Origin: Atlantibacter sp032062175
GTDB taxonomy: Bacteria; Pseudomonadota; Gammaproteobacteria; Enterobacterales; Enterobacteriaceae
Direction of reading: 5' to 3'
NCBI RefSeq assembly: GCF_032062175.1
Contig: NZ_DAMBQK010000010.1
Location: 87,927-151,926 of the forward strand
Length of the DNA stretch: 64,000 nt
Below the pieces are notes generated by a model. That model was not told where the DNA came from. It was given only the letters and a program-made list of their open reading frames with translations, and made no database searches. Below, piece by piece: positions 23,988 through 33,091 of the stretch (position 1 is its first letter; every line of letters begins with the position of its first letter). The position numbers and the translations under genes are program-made.

Positions 23988-25131
23988 CGGTGTCCTTCTC
24001 GTTCATAAAGTCCAGCGCCTCAGGCACCGGTAAGTTTTGCGGTTTTTTGGGGATCAGTCCGCCAGCCATGCGCCAGCGTTTGAGCTGCCATACCCAGGCC
24101 AGCACTTCCGCTACGGCGGCATACAGTTGGCCGGGGATCTGCTGACCGATTTCGGCGTGACGCCACAGCGCACGCGCCAGCGGCGGGGCTTCCAGCATCG
24201 GAATGCGGTGTTCATTGCCAATTTCGCGGATGCGTAACGCCACCAGGCCTGCGCCCTTCGCCAGCACCTTCGGCGCGCTCATTTTGTTTTCGTCGTATTT
24301 CAGCGCCACGGCGTAGTGCGTGGGGTTGGTCACGATCACATCTGCTTTGGGCACGTCCGACATCATGCGGCGGCGCGCGGCAGCGCGCTGCTGCTGGCGG
24401 ATGCGCCCTTTCACGTGCGGGTCGCCTTCCTGGTCTTTAAATTCGTCGCGGATATCCTGGCGGGTCATGCGCAGTTTTTTGATATGGCTATAGATTTGCC
24501 AGAACACGTCAAACCCAACCATTGGGATCAGGCCCAGCACGATCAGCAGGCCGCACAGCGCCACCAGATTGAGGGAATTACTCAGAGCAGCGACAGGCGC
24601 TTCGCTGACCAGCCGCAGCATTTCGGGCCAGTTGTGCATCAGATACCAGGCCGTGACGCTGCCTACCAGCGTCGCCTTTAACACCGCCTTGACCAATTCC
24701 GCCAGCGCCTGAGAGGAAAACAGCCGTTTGATCCCGGCGATGGGGTTGAGTTTGCCGGGGTTAAACGCCAGGGATTTGGCGCTAAATAACACGCCGCCCA
24801 ACATCATGGGCGCGGCGATCGCCACTAACACCAGGCCGACCAATAGGGGTAACAGCGCCAGCAGCGCCTGTTTGATCAGGCTGCTGATTTGGCTCACGAT
24901 AAGTCCAGGGTCGTTGATAATACTGTGGTCGAAATGCAGGCCAGCCGTGAGCATCGCCGCCAGTTTGCGGGCGACAGGCTCCCCGCCGATCCACAGAATG
25001 CTGATCCCCACCAGCAGCATCAGCAGCGAGGTCAGTTCACGGGAACGGGGGATTTGCCCCTCTTCACGCGCCTTATCAAGTCGGTGGGGTGTGGGGGCTT
25101 CTGTTTTTTCCTGGTCGCTATCTTCAGCCAC
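23980..25131 (-). CDS. flhB: Flagellar export switch protein FlhB
   Basis: FlhB controls the switch of export specificity from hook to filament proteins. 383 aa: a hydrophilic N-terminal tail, four membrane segments in the first 210 residues and a cytoplasmic domain. That domain contains the self-cleavage motif NPTH (VIVTNPTHYAVALKY), which is intact. The C-terminal tail is Pro/Lys-rich. It is the first gene of flhBAE. In E. coli cheZ lies just upstream; here about 12.5 kb of other genes intervene. The 245-bp region upstream (25132-25376) must hold its flagellar class II promoter, which I could not pin down. Confidence 0.97.
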   Translation of the reverse strand: MAEDSDQEKTEAPTPHRLDKAREEGQIPRSRELTSLLMLLVGISILWIGGEPVARKLAAMLTAGLHFDHSIINDPGLIVSQISSLIKQALLALLPLLVGLVLVAIAAPMMLGGVLFSAKSLAFNPGKLNPIAGIKRLFSSQALAELVKAVLKATLVGSVTAWYLMHNWPEMLRLVSEAPVAALSNSLNLVALCGLLIVLGLIPMVGFDVFWQIYSHIKKLRMTRQDIRDEFKDQEGDPHVKGRIRQQQRAAARRRMMSDVPKADVIVTNPTHYAVALKYDENKMSAPKVLAKGAGLVALRIREIGNEHRIPMLEAPPLARALWRHAEIGQQIPGQLYAAVAEVLAWVWQLKRWRMAGGLIPKKPQNLPVPEALDFMNEKDTDG

Positions 25132-25342
25132 AATGGAGATTCCGTAATGTCATGCGTCCATTATGCGCAACGACACCCGGATTCAATCGCCGGAAAAGCG
25201 GAAGGAAACGCGAGGAATTCAGGATTTAAATTAAGTCATGCTTGTATTGCATGCACTGCGCCCGATGCAGAAAAAGTACTTCTTAGATCTGCGAGATTTA
25301 CACTTTTAATATAATCAGCCAGAGCAAGAGCGTGTGGAGGGA

Positions 25343-25370
25343 TTACCCAGCCATAACATTGGCCGGGTAA
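25343..25370 (-). terminator. Hairpin downstream of tldi1
   Basis: TTACCCAGCCA and TGGCCGGGTAA form an 11-bp stem with one mismatch around a 6-nt loop, seven bases past the stop of the immunity gene. No T-tract follows on the minus strand, so it is a weak or factor-assisted terminator. Confidence 0.5.
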
Positions 25371-25376
25371 CGTATC

Positions 25377-25811
25377 TCACTGGGTCTTTCTGATTTTATC
25401 TGCGTTCAGTTCTTCCCAGGACGCCTCAAGGATCCAGAGACACTGAGCGCCATCGTTCGTCGTCAGAAGTGCATGGCGTGTACGCTGATAAAATACCTCA
25501 ACCTCTGCCGGTGTTTTCTCGGTCGGTGGCGAACAAACGATATCGGACCCAATCATATGCGGCCACTTACCAGCATCAATTCTGCGAAGGGTTTGTAGTG
25601 CGGCGGTCGGGTTATTCGACAGTGCCGTAGCCAGCGCATCCTCAAGCTCCTGTGCCTGCTTAACATCGGCAATTTTTGCCAGCGCCGGGGTCCGCTCTAA
25701 CCAGCCCGCATCACCTGCTGCCACTTTTTGCAACGCTATGGGCCAGTCTATCTCGGCAGCAAATAGCGGAAGCGCCAACCCCGCCAGCAGTAGTACGGTC
25801 AGTCGCATCAT
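25377..25811 (-). CDS. Putative Tldi1-type periplasmic immunity protein
   Basis: 144 aa from the ATG at 25811, with a clear signal peptide (MMRLTVLLLAGLALPLFA, cleavage before AEIDW). The longer open frame (to 25946) is only the antisense-free extension inside the preceding gene. The mature domain is helical, with two cysteines (DIVCSPP and AQCLW). It directly follows a Tlde1-type T6SS effector gene, and its start overlaps the restored stop of that gene, the usual order for effector and immunity. The periplasmic location fits protection against a peptidoglycan-modifying toxin. The family assignment comes from context and general resemblance. Confidence 0.7.
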   Translation of the reverse strand: MMRLTVLLLAGLALPLFAAEIDWPIALQKVAAGDAGWLERTPALAKIADVKQAQELEDALATALSNNPTAALQTLRRIDAGKWPHMIGSDIVCSPPTEKTPAEVEVFYQRTRHALLTTNDGAQCLWILEASWEELNADKIRKTQ

Positions 25812-26160
25812 CGGACAACCTCCAGATTCCCCCATCTCGTAATATTTTCCGACGTGTCGATAACGAAAGAATAATACAGCCCTCAGAAGCAAACCCCGCC
25901 GGACTATGAACACGCTCGCCATGTATACGAAAATCTGAGCGACCAAACGATTCCCCGGAGATTTGCTCCAGAATTATTGTCACCGGTCCCTTTGAAGTTG
26001 AGTGGCCGGCAATTTTATAGGTCCCACGTGGCAATGGACTAAGTCCCTTAACATGCTGGCGGTCGGGGTTGTTTTTATTGGTAAGTGCGCCGGAGTAGCC
26101 TGTCTCTACTAGCTTGCAGTCGTCATACATTTCCCCGGTCGACTGATGATAAGTCCACAT
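25808..26160 (-). pseudogene. Tlde1-type T6SS L,D-transpeptidase effector, frameshifted near its 3' end
   Basis: Tlde1 (DUF2778) effectors are T6SS toxins that cut or exchange peptidoglycan stem peptides using an L,D-transpeptidase-like Cys. The N-terminus (MWTYHQSTGEMYDD), the block LPRGTYKI and the catalytic region FRIHG (His80) ... ASEGCI (Cys95) are all present. In the G5 run at 25829-25833 one base seems to be missing. Adding one G restores the end RDGGNLEVVR and a TGA at 25808-25810 that overlaps the immunity ATG. As it stands, the frame runs on to 25711 with an out-of-frame tail. The catalytic domain is intact, so it might still be active, or the indel may be a sequencing error. Confidence 0.72.
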
Positions 26161-26170
26161 ATTGTTCTCC

Positions 26171-26661
26171 TTACGCAGTTAGGCGTTCGTTCCAACTATC
26201 TGAATGAATTATGTTGCCGTCTACATAACGCCAGGTGATTTTTTCATACAGTAGCTCAACCAGTTCCATATGATTATGCTTCTCATAGTTGGGGTCTTTA
26301 ATGTCCATCATCATCGGGCAGACACTGACAATTTTCACGCCTTCCATGAGGGTGGAAAAATATTCCTCTTCCAGACCGGCATCGTTAATACGGTAATATT
26401 TTACCTCTGCTGATTTAAGTTTCTGACCTGTGGTCACAGCCTTATAAATATAAGGACTGGAAGCATCGACCTCCTTGTCGAATGAGAAGGGGAAATGAAC
26501 GCGAAGGCTGGTTGCCTTGCCGTTGTGCTTATCAGTAGGTTGCATTACGCCATGATTGAGTCCGTTTATCTCAATGCTCCCTTCCGCCCCTGGATGTCGA
26601 CAGAGCCTTTGATCTCTGCTCCGCCTTCATCTTTAAGCCATAAATACACAGGAATTGCCAT
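26171..26661 (-). pseudogene. hcp: T6SS tube protein Hcp, orphan copy with a 1-nt frameshift
   Basis: Hcp forms the hexameric rings of the T6SS tube and chaperones some effectors. From the ATG at 26661 the frame reads MAIPVYLWLKDEGGAEIKGS and stops early. Another frame continues with GSIEINGLNHGVMQPTDKHN and runs to the expected C-terminus SWNERLTA at 26171. The two frames join if one base is added in the G-rich stretch at 26580-26590. The total of 491 nt is one short of 164 codons, the usual Hcp size. It lies 10 bp upstream of the Tlde1 gene, so this is an hcp-effector-immunity module. Either a pseudogene or an assembly error. Confidence 0.8.
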
Positions 26662-27419
26662 TGTTTAAAACTCTATTTAAAACAGTAATTAAAACAGCCT
26701 GTTACATTCACCAGTAATGCTGTAGGCACACAGCAACGGCTAATTAACATACCGTTCGCTTTTAACGGCAACAGCGAATTTTTCTTAATTTGATAAGAAT
26801 AAAAAAAAGGGAAAATAAGGCAGTGTCTTACTGTGCAATTTTCTACTAAAGCAATTTATCCCGGATTTTGCCGAATCAGTGACTGATCGCCTCCATTGCA
26901 TGATTTTACTTTCAGTCCACCCTTGCTCAGTACTTCAGTCCTGCCCACTCGACATAACAGTCCTGTCCATATGCATTTGACGGGAAAATTGTACACACGT
27001 CACGTTTATTTAACTTTTTTACAGGTATTGTTTGTGAAAGCGATTCCACAACCCCCAGATTTAACAGGTTTACAGCCGATCTAAAGCACATTACCTGCAA
27101 TACGTTGCAACAATTACCCACCCAAATGTGATCACCTTCGCAAAACAATTTTGCAACAGTTTTATCCATAACTATGACAGTAAAACACATAACTTTTTCA
27201 GGCGGTAACTCCTACATTCGTTAAGTCGCCTAAGAAGTGTCTTAAGGGAATGCATGAGTCACAGGGAAACTCTCATCCGGCATTTTATTTCCACTACACG
27301 CCTTGATTTTGTGAAGGGCTCACTTCGGCTTTGAAATCACATAACAGCGACTCACCCCTGTAACACAACGTGTTTACACCATTAACCCTATAACTTATGT
27401 CACCATTCAGAGGTGTTCG
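26662..27419. other. Intergenic region between hcp and the sugar ABC operon
   Basis: 758 bp, AT-rich, between divergent genes, with no convincing coding sequence. It holds a LacI-type operator candidate (27033-27050) and the small palindrome GCAAAACAATTTTGC (27140-27154). Near the ABC operon there are CRP-like fragments (TTGTGAAGGGCTCACTT, TTTGAAATCACATAAC) and a TATAAC -10-like box around 27388, without a good -35. The promoters for both flanking genes must lie here. Confidence 0.5.
27033..27050. promoter_or_regulatory. LacI-family-type operator candidate
   Basis: TGTGAAAGCGATTCCACA: imperfect palindrome (arms TGTGAAAG and, complemented, TGTGGAAT) with the central CG flanked by AA/TT typical of LacI/GalR-family operators. 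It lies 370 bp upstream of the sugar-binding protein gene. No LacI-type gene is in the window. Confidence 0.35.
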
Positions 27420-28403
27420 ATGAGTAAGATGAATTTAAAACAATTATTATCCGCCAGCGTGCTTGGCTTAATGGTTTGTGCCACCTCCGCTATGGCGAAA
27501 GAGGTGGAAGTCGTCAATATTTCCAAAATCGCCGGGATGCCCTGGTTTAACCGTATGGGCGAAGGCGTGACCAACGCCGGGAAAGATTTAGGCATTAACG
27601 CCTATCAGGTCGGCCCTTCCAGTACCGATGCCCCGCAGCAGGTCAAAATTATCGAAGACCTGATTGCCAAAAAAGTCTCTGCTATCACTATCGTCCCTAA
27701 CGATGCCAACGTGCTGGAGCCGGTGTTCAAGAAAGCGCGTGACCAGGGCATTGTGGTGCTGACCAACGAATCCCCGGGGCAGCCGTCCGCTAACTGGGAC
27801 GTGGAAATCATCGATAACGAAAAATTTGCGGCGGATAACGTAGAAGAAATGGCGAAAGCCATGGGCGGTAAAGGCGGCTATGTGATTTACGTCGGCGGCT
27901 TGACCGTGCCTCAGCACAACCTGTGGGCCGATCTGTTCGTTAAATACCAGAAAGAGCATTACCCGGAGATGCACGAAGTCACCACGCGTATGCCGGTGGC
28001 GGAAAACATTGACGATGCCCGTCGTACTACCCTCGATTTAATGAAAGCGCACTCTGATTTGAAAGGCGTGATCTCCTTCGGTTCCCAGGGCCCGATCGGT
28101 GCCGGTCGCGCGGTGAAAGAGAAACGCGCGCGCGGCAAAGTGTTCGTGTTCGGCATGATGATCCCGTCCCAGGCGGCTTCGCTTATCAAGAGCGGCGACA
28201 TCACCATGGGCGTGACTTACGACCCGGCCACCGCGGGTTATGCGCTGACGGCGGTTGCCGATAAGGTCATCAAAGGCGAAGAGATCAAGCAGGGTCTCGA
28301 TATCCCGAAACTGGGTAAAGCCGATGTCGACACCGACAAACGCATTATCAAGTTCCACAACGTGCTGCGCGTTACCAAAGACAATATCGACAGCCTTTAT
28401 TAA
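27420..28403 (+). CDS. Sugar ABC transporter periplasmic binding protein (LsrB/RhaS-like)
   Basis: 327 aa with a signal peptide (cleavage after TSAMA near residue 26). The mature part is a type I periplasmic binding fold of the ribose/AI-2-binding group: VVNISKIAGMPWFNRMGEG, then the Asp/Gln-rich ligand segment PSSTDAPQQVKIIEDLIAKK and the hinge stretch VISFGSQGPIGAG. It binds a sugar or related small molecule and delivers it to the two permeases encoded downstream. Automated annotation often labels this group autoinducer-2 binding, but the rest of the lsr operon (lsrK, lsrR, lsrF, lsrG) is absent, so that is not supported. Confidence 0.88.
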   Translation: MSKMNLKQLLSASVLGLMVCATSAMAKEVEVVNISKIAGMPWFNRMGEGVTNAGKDLGINAYQVGPSSTDAPQQVKIIEDLIAKKVSAITIVPNDANVLEPVFKKARDQGIVVLTNESPGQPSANWDVEIIDNEKFAADNVEEMAKAMGGKGGYVIYVGGLTVPQHNLWADLFVKYQKEHYPEMHEVTTRMPVAENIDDARRTTLDLMKAHSDLKGVISFGSQGPIGAGRAVKEKRARGKVFVFGMMIPSQAASLIKSGDITMGVTYDPATAGYALTAVADKVIKGEEIKQGLDIPKLGKADVDTDKRIIKFHNVLRVTKDNIDSLY

Positions 28404-28509
28404 TCAGGCCCTTACTCCGGCGCGCTGCCCGCAGACGCGCCGGAGCTGACTGTTTACTTGCTCGCCGGCCGTTTCCACGCCCGGCGATAATTGTCTCTAT
28501 GAGGTGGTC

Positions 28510-29991
28510 ATGAAGCCTTTTATTTCGCTGGCCAACATCAGCAAAACGTTTTACGGCGTCAAGGCGCTGGATAACGTCGCGCTGACGCTGTTGCCAGGGG
28601 AAGTGCATTGCCTGGCCGGACAAAACGGCTGTGGTAAATCGACTCTGATTAAAATCATTTCCGGCGTGTATCAACCCGACCCCGGCGCGCAGATTGAAAT
28701 CGACGGCGCGCCGGTTTCTCGTCTCTCCCCTGTCGATTCGGTCAAAGCCGGTATCCAGGTGATTTATCAGGATCTGTCGCTATTCCCCAACCTGACGGTA
28801 GCCGAAAATATCGCTATTCATCAGTACCATAAAAAATCCTGGGTGAACCAACGCGAGATCCGCGAGATTGCCGAAAGAACGCTGCAAAGCATCGGCGCGA
28901 CGTTGGATCTGGACGCTACCGTTGAATCGCTACCTATCGCCCAACGCCAGATTGTCGCTATCTGTCGCGCGCTGGCGCAGGACGCCAGGCTGATCATTAT
29001 GGATGAGCCCACCGCATCGCTGACCATGCAGGAAGTGAAAGGCCTGCTTAAAGTGGTCAACGACCTGAAACAGCGCCAGATTTGCGTGGTATTCGTCAGC
29101 CACCGGCTGGTGGAAGTGATGGCGATTTCTGACCGCATCACGGTGCTGAAAGACGGCAAGCTGATCGGCACCTATCCGGCAGCCGAGGTCGACAATAAAA
29201 AACTCGCGTTTTTGATGACCGGGTTAGCGTTCTCATATCAGTGCCTGACGCCCCGCGAACAGCTCGGCGAGGTCGCGCTGGAGGTTAAGCACTTAAGCCG
29301 CGAAGACGAGTTTTACGACGTCTCGCTGCGGGTGCATAAAGGCGAAATCGTGGCCATTACCGGGCTGTTGGGCGCGGGACGTACCGAACTTTGTATGAGC
29401 CTGTTTGGCCTGACGCGCCCGGACCGCGGCGAAATTCTGATCGACGGCCAGCCGGTCAACTTCAAAAGCAACCGTGAAGCCATTGATGCGGGCATTGGTT
29501 ATGTCTCTGAAGACCGCATGGGTACGGGCCTGGTGATGGCGCAATCCATCAATGACAACATTATCTCTACCGTGCTATCGCGGCTGAAAACAGCATGGCG
29601 GCTGCTGGACCGGCGTAAATCCGATGCGGTGGTGGAAGACCTGGTCAAACAGCTCACCATCAAAATCGGCAGCGTTCACCATCCGGTGAATACCCTTTCA
29701 GGCGGCAATGCCCAGCGCGTCGCCATCGCCAAGTGGCTGGCGATCAAGCCCAAAGTGCTGATCCTCGACTCGCCTACCGTCGGGGTGGATATCGCCAACA
29801 AGGCAGGGATTTACCAGATTATTAACGCGCTGGCCCAGAACGGTATTGCGGTTCTGATGGTTACCGATGAAATCGACGAGGCGTTTTTTAACAGTCACCG
29901 CATCCTGGTGATGCGTAAAGGGGAAATGACGGCGGAGTTTTGGCCATCAAAAACCACGGAAGCCGAGTTAGCAGAGGTCGTCAATGGTTAA
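28510..29991 (+). CDS. Sugar ABC transporter ATP-binding protein (RbsA type, two domains)
   Basis: 493 aa from the ATG at 28510 (a GTG two codons earlier is possible). Domain 1 has a full ATPase set: Walker A GQNGCGKST, signature-like LPIAQRQ and Walker B LIIMDEP. Domain 2 has the degenerate Walker A GLLGAGRTE usual in RbsA proteins and the signature LSGGNAQ. Its Walker B, however, reads VLILDSPTVGVD, with Ser in place of the catalytic Glu. It energises import with the two permeases that follow; its 3' end overlaps the first permease gene by 8 bp. Confidence 0.92.
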   Translation: MKPFISLANISKTFYGVKALDNVALTLLPGEVHCLAGQNGCGKSTLIKIISGVYQPDPGAQIEIDGAPVSRLSPVDSVKAGIQVIYQDLSLFPNLTVAENIAIHQYHKKSWVNQREIREIAERTLQSIGATLDLDATVESLPIAQRQIVAICRALAQDARLIIMDEPTASLTMQEVKGLLKVVNDLKQRQICVVFVSHRLVEVMAISDRITVLKDGKLIGTYPAAEVDNKKLAFLMTGLAFSYQCLTPREQLGEVALEVKHLSREDEFYDVSLRVHKGEIVAITGLLGAGRTELCMSLFGLTRPDRGEILIDGQPVNFKSNREAIDAGIGYVSEDRMGTGLVMAQSINDNIISTVLSRLKTAWRLLDRRKSDAVVEDLVKQLTIKIGSVHHPVNTLSGGNAQRVAIAKWLAIKPKVLILDSPTVGVDIANKAGIYQIINALAQNGIAVLMVTDEIDEAFFNSHRILVMRKGEMTAEFWPSKTTEAELAEVVNG

Positions 29992-30964
29992 TAAATTCGG
30001 CATAAAAAAGCATGAACTCTTTTTGGGGATCACTATCCTCATCATCGGCGGCTACTTGTCGTTCGCCAGCCCCGATTTTATGACACTGGGTAACATTTAC
30101 GATTTAATCAACAACTACGCCATGCTGACGATTCTGGCCTGCGGTCTGTTTATTGTGTTAATTTCCGGCGGGATTGATATCTCGTTTCCCGCTATGACCA
30201 TCATCTCGCAGTACGTGATGGTGACGCTGATCCAGAATACCACCGGCAACTTCGCCCTCGCCTTCGCGCTCAGCGGCGGCATAGGCCTGCTGCTGGGGGT
30301 GGTAAACGCCATTCTGGTCAACCGGCTTAGCGTCCCGTCGATCATCATTACCATTTCCACGCTGAATATTTTCTATGGCCTGCTGTTGTATCTCACCAAA
30401 GGCGTCTGGCTGTACAGCTATCCGGAATGGTTTGAACAGGGGGTGATGCTGTTTAAATTCACCGCTGCCGACGGCTACGATTATGGCCTGAGCCTGCAAA
30501 TCCTGACGCTGATTGTGGTGGTGGCGCTTACCGGCATCATCATGAATAAAACCAGCATTGGGCGCATGATTTACGCCATGGGCGGCAACCGCGAAGCAGC
30601 ATCGCGGATGGGTTTTGGCATCTTTAAACTGCAACTGTTCGTGTATGGCTATATGGGGCTGATGTCCGGCGTCGCGGGGGTGGTGCAATCCGCCACCGTG
30701 CTGACCGTGGCACCCGACTCGCTGTTGGGTTATGAACTGACGGTACTGGCCGCTGTGGTGCTGGGCGGCACCAGCATTATCGGCGGGCGAGGGACGCTAC
30801 TCGGCACGCTGCTGGGGGTGATCCTGCTGGCGGTATTGCAAAACGGCCTCAATTTGCTCGGTATCTCTTCTTACTGGCATACGGTTGTCACCGGTCTGGT
30901 GATTGTGATCAGTATCAGCACCACCGCGTGGGGCCAGCGTAAAACCCAGGGAGTCGCGCTATGA
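29984..30964 (+). CDS. Sugar ABC transporter permease 1 (RbsC family)
   Basis: 326 aa, eight to ten hydrophobic segments, branched-chain/ribose permease family (BPD_transp_2). Typical blocks are LISGGIDISFPAM near residue 60 and the cytoplasmic coupling region IYAMGGNREAASRMGF. Near the C-terminus it has VLGGTSIIGGRGTLLGTLLG. It overlaps the ATPase gene by 8 bp and the second permease gene by 4 bp (ATGA). Together the two permeases form a heterodimeric channel, as in the Lsr and rhamnose systems. Confidence 0.92.
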   Translation: MVNKFGIKKHELFLGITILIIGGYLSFASPDFMTLGNIYDLINNYAMLTILACGLFIVLISGGIDISFPAMTIISQYVMVTLIQNTTGNFALAFALSGGIGLLLGVVNAILVNRLSVPSIIITISTLNIFYGLLLYLTKGVWLYSYPEWFEQGVMLFKFTAADGYDYGLSLQILTLIVVVALTGIIMNKTSIGRMIYAMGGNREAASRMGFGIFKLQLFVYGYMGLMSGVAGVVQSATVLTVAPDSLLGYELTVLAAVVLGGTSIIGGRGTLLGTLLGVILLAVLQNGLNLLGISSYWHTVVTGLVIVISISTTAWGQRKTQGVAL

Positions 30965-31926
30965 GCAATCGCAAAATTAAAGATAATGTTGAAATTTACC
31001 TGAGCGTGCTGATTGGCGTGACCGTGCTGGCGTTCAGCTTCTTGATCCCGAATGTGTTCTGGTCGGCAGCTAACTTCCAGTCTATCGCCTCGCAAATGCC
31101 CATCCTCGGCGTGCTGGCGCTGGCGATGGCGGTCACCATGCTGACCGGCGGGATTAACCTGTCGATTATCGCCACCATGAACGCCTGTGCGCTGATCATG
31201 GCATGGGTGGCGACCCACTACCCGCCAGGCGCATTTGCCGTGGTGCTGGTGCTGGTATCCGGTTTTGCCACCGCGCTGGTGATTGGTTTTATCAACGGCA
31301 TGCTGATTGCCGTGGTGCGTGTTTCGCCCATCCTGGCGACGCTGGGGATTATGACATTACTTAACGGGATTAATATCGTCATTTCTCGCGGTTCGTCGAT
31401 TACCCACTTCCCGGACTATATTCTGTCGATCAACAGCTCCAGCGTACTGGGTATCCCTACGCCGCTGCTGGTGTTTATTGCCGTGGTCATTGTGTTGTGG
31501 ATTATCCTTGAGAAATCCGCTTTCGGACGAACCATCTACCTGATTGGCTCCAACGAGCAGGCTAGCCACTATTCCGGGATTAACACCCGTAAGACGCTAA
31601 TCTGGGTGTATATCCTCTCCTCGGTCCTGTGCGTGATTGCCGGGCTGCTGATGATGTCGAAATTGAACTCGGCGAAAGCCTCGTACGGCGAGTCTTACCT
31701 GCTGGTTTCGATTCTGGCGGCGGTGCTGGGCGGGATTAATCCTGACGGCGGATTCGGCAAGGTATTTGGGATGGTGATGGCGCTCATCCTGCTACAAATG
31801 CTGGAGAGCGGGCTGAATATCCTCGGGGTGAGCAGTTATATCACCATGGCCCTGTGGGGCGGGCTGCTGCTGGCGTTTATCTTTTTGAAAGGGGTGCATT
31901 TTTCTCTGCCTTTTATAAGATCATAA
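30961..31926 (+). CDS. Sugar ABC transporter permease 2 (RbsC family)
   Basis: 321 aa, second BPD_transp_2 permease of the operon. Blocks are MLTGGINLSIIATMNACAL, the coupling region IYLIGSNEQASHYSGI and a C-terminal VLGGINPDGGFGKVFG. It starts inside the stop of permease 1 (ATGA overlap). It is the last gene of the four-gene operon, with a hairpin 25 bp after its stop. No kinase, isomerase or regulator accompanies the transporter, so catabolic enzymes must be encoded elsewhere. Confidence 0.92.
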   Translation: MSNRKIKDNVEIYLSVLIGVTVLAFSFLIPNVFWSAANFQSIASQMPILGVLALAMAVTMLTGGINLSIIATMNACALIMAWVATHYPPGAFAVVLVLVSGFATALVIGFINGMLIAVVRVSPILATLGIMTLLNGINIVISRGSSITHFPDYILSINSSSVLGIPTPLLVFIAVVIVLWIILEKSAFGRTIYLIGSNEQASHYSGINTRKTLIWVYILSSVLCVIAGLLMMSKLNSAKASYGESYLLVSILAAVLGGINPDGGFGKVFGMVMALILLQMLESGLNILGVSSYITMALWGGLLLAFIFLKGVHFSLPFIRS

Positions 31927-32400
31927 CAACTTCCCTTAATGGATTTAAATGGCAAAGGTGTAATAACCTTTGCCATATTCTTAAAATTCCCTTCCAGTAT
32001 TTTTTAATTAATCATTCATCTAATGAAACATTTTGGAACAAATAACGTTACATACAGAAGTTTATTGTATTTAAAGATACTAAACCATAAGCTTTTCATT
32101 CTTACTGTAACAAATGCGCTAATATATGTCGTTATAAATACAACCAAATTCAATCACAGCCACACAAAATTTTAACAATCACTCAAGCAATTATATTTCC
32201 CGATTTAATAATAGTTGAATAACTAATAAATAACGAGGATATCATTTTGTTATGAGTGAAATACCCGGAGGCTTAATATTGGCAATTATTTTTCTACAGA
32301 TATACAATCTCAGCGCGATGTAATCTAAAAATACCCGCATACATGGAGCTATAACACTTTACCTAAGGCTAAAGTTGTTAAGATAATTTAAGGTGAAACT
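31927..32400. other. AT-rich spacer before the fimbrial operon
   Basis: 474 bp, clearly richer in A+T than the ABC genes before it. It contains the ABC operon hairpin (31951-31974) and must carry the fimbrial promoter. No invertible-element repeats, recombinase gene or other recognisable feature is visible. The last bases (TTTAAGGTGAAACT) provide an AAGGTG ribosome-binding site for the first fimbrial gene. Confidence 0.5.
31951..31974 (+). terminator. Hairpin after the sugar ABC operon
   Basis: GGCAAAGGT (31951-31959) and ACCTTTGCC (31966-31974) form a perfect 9-bp stem with a 6-nt loop, 25 bases after the last permease stop. The following sequence (ATATTCTTAAAATT) has only a loose T-tract. 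Confidence 0.65.
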
Positions 32401-32982
32401 ATGGAATGCTTTAAAAGTAAGTTTGCCGCAGTAATAATGCTTAGCGCGTGTGCTGCAAATGGATATGCAGGGGGTCTGAAATCAGACTTGAATATGGGCA
32501 AAATACATTTTACCGGAGAAGTCATCGAAGCCGCATGTGAAATTGATGGAGGATCAGATATCAACGTGCCACTTGGCCAGGTTCCTACTGCTCAATTTCA
32601 ACAAGTAGGCGATCATTCAAAATTGACCGAATTTACAATCGACCTCGTCAACTGCCCAACCAATGATACTGGTATACAAGCTGATCTTACCTTCAGTGGT
32701 GTGACAACATTAACTGGCAGTAAGACCTTGCTGGATGTCAGTAAGATTACTACGGATGGCACAACAGCTGCCACGGGAGTAGGCATTGCATTAAGCGTAA
32801 AAGATCATGACGATACATTAATTTCATTTGATGGAGCGGAAGATCAGGTTCCCTTAGAACTCATGCCATTAAAGGAAGATACCGTTCAGGTATACCTGAA
32901 CGCGCGTTATGTGTCCTTTTCTCCGACGGTTACTGCCGGGCCAGCGGATGCCGATCTGAGTCTTAATATCGTTTATAAATAA
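32401..32982 (+). CDS. Chaperone-usher fimbrial major subunit
   Basis: 193 aa with a signal peptide (cleavage near GYAG, residue 23-24). The mature pilin domain starts with the donor strand region (GKIHFTGEVIEAACEI) and has the conserved disulfide pair (ACEI and VNCP). It ends with the beta-zipper LSLNIVYK, in which the penultimate aromatic Tyr is the chaperone-recognition residue. It is the first and presumably major subunit of a four-gene operon. The operon as a whole is AT-richer than its neighbours, suggesting horizontal acquisition. The fimbrial type cannot be named from sequence alone. Confidence 0.85.
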   Translation: MECFKSKFAAVIMLSACAANGYAGGLKSDLNMGKIHFTGEVIEAACEIDGGSDINVPLGQVPTAQFQQVGDHSKLTEFTIDLVNCPTNDTGIQADLTFSGVTTLTGSKTLLDVSKITTDGTTAATGVGIALSVKDHDDTLISFDGAEDQVPLELMPLKEDTVQVYLNARYVSFSPTVTAGPADADLSLNIVYK

Positions 32983-33091
32983 CTCCCTATCTCGTTGTGT
33001 ATTAAAAGACAGTGTCATTTTATTTTTTAGGAAGTCCAAACGTCATTCACCTGCAATCCTATAACTAGCACCCGTTATTACAGGTTATAAT

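Noticed and set aside
26927..27190. 87-codon minus-strand frame in the hcp-ABC spacer
   Set aside because: AT-rich sequence, no ribosome-binding site or family features, and it overlaps the operator-like palindromes.
27420..31926. An lsr (autoinducer-2) import operon
   Set aside because: The binding protein resembles LsrB only at family level, and lsrK, lsrR, lsrF and lsrG are absent; kept as a sugar transporter of unknown substrate.
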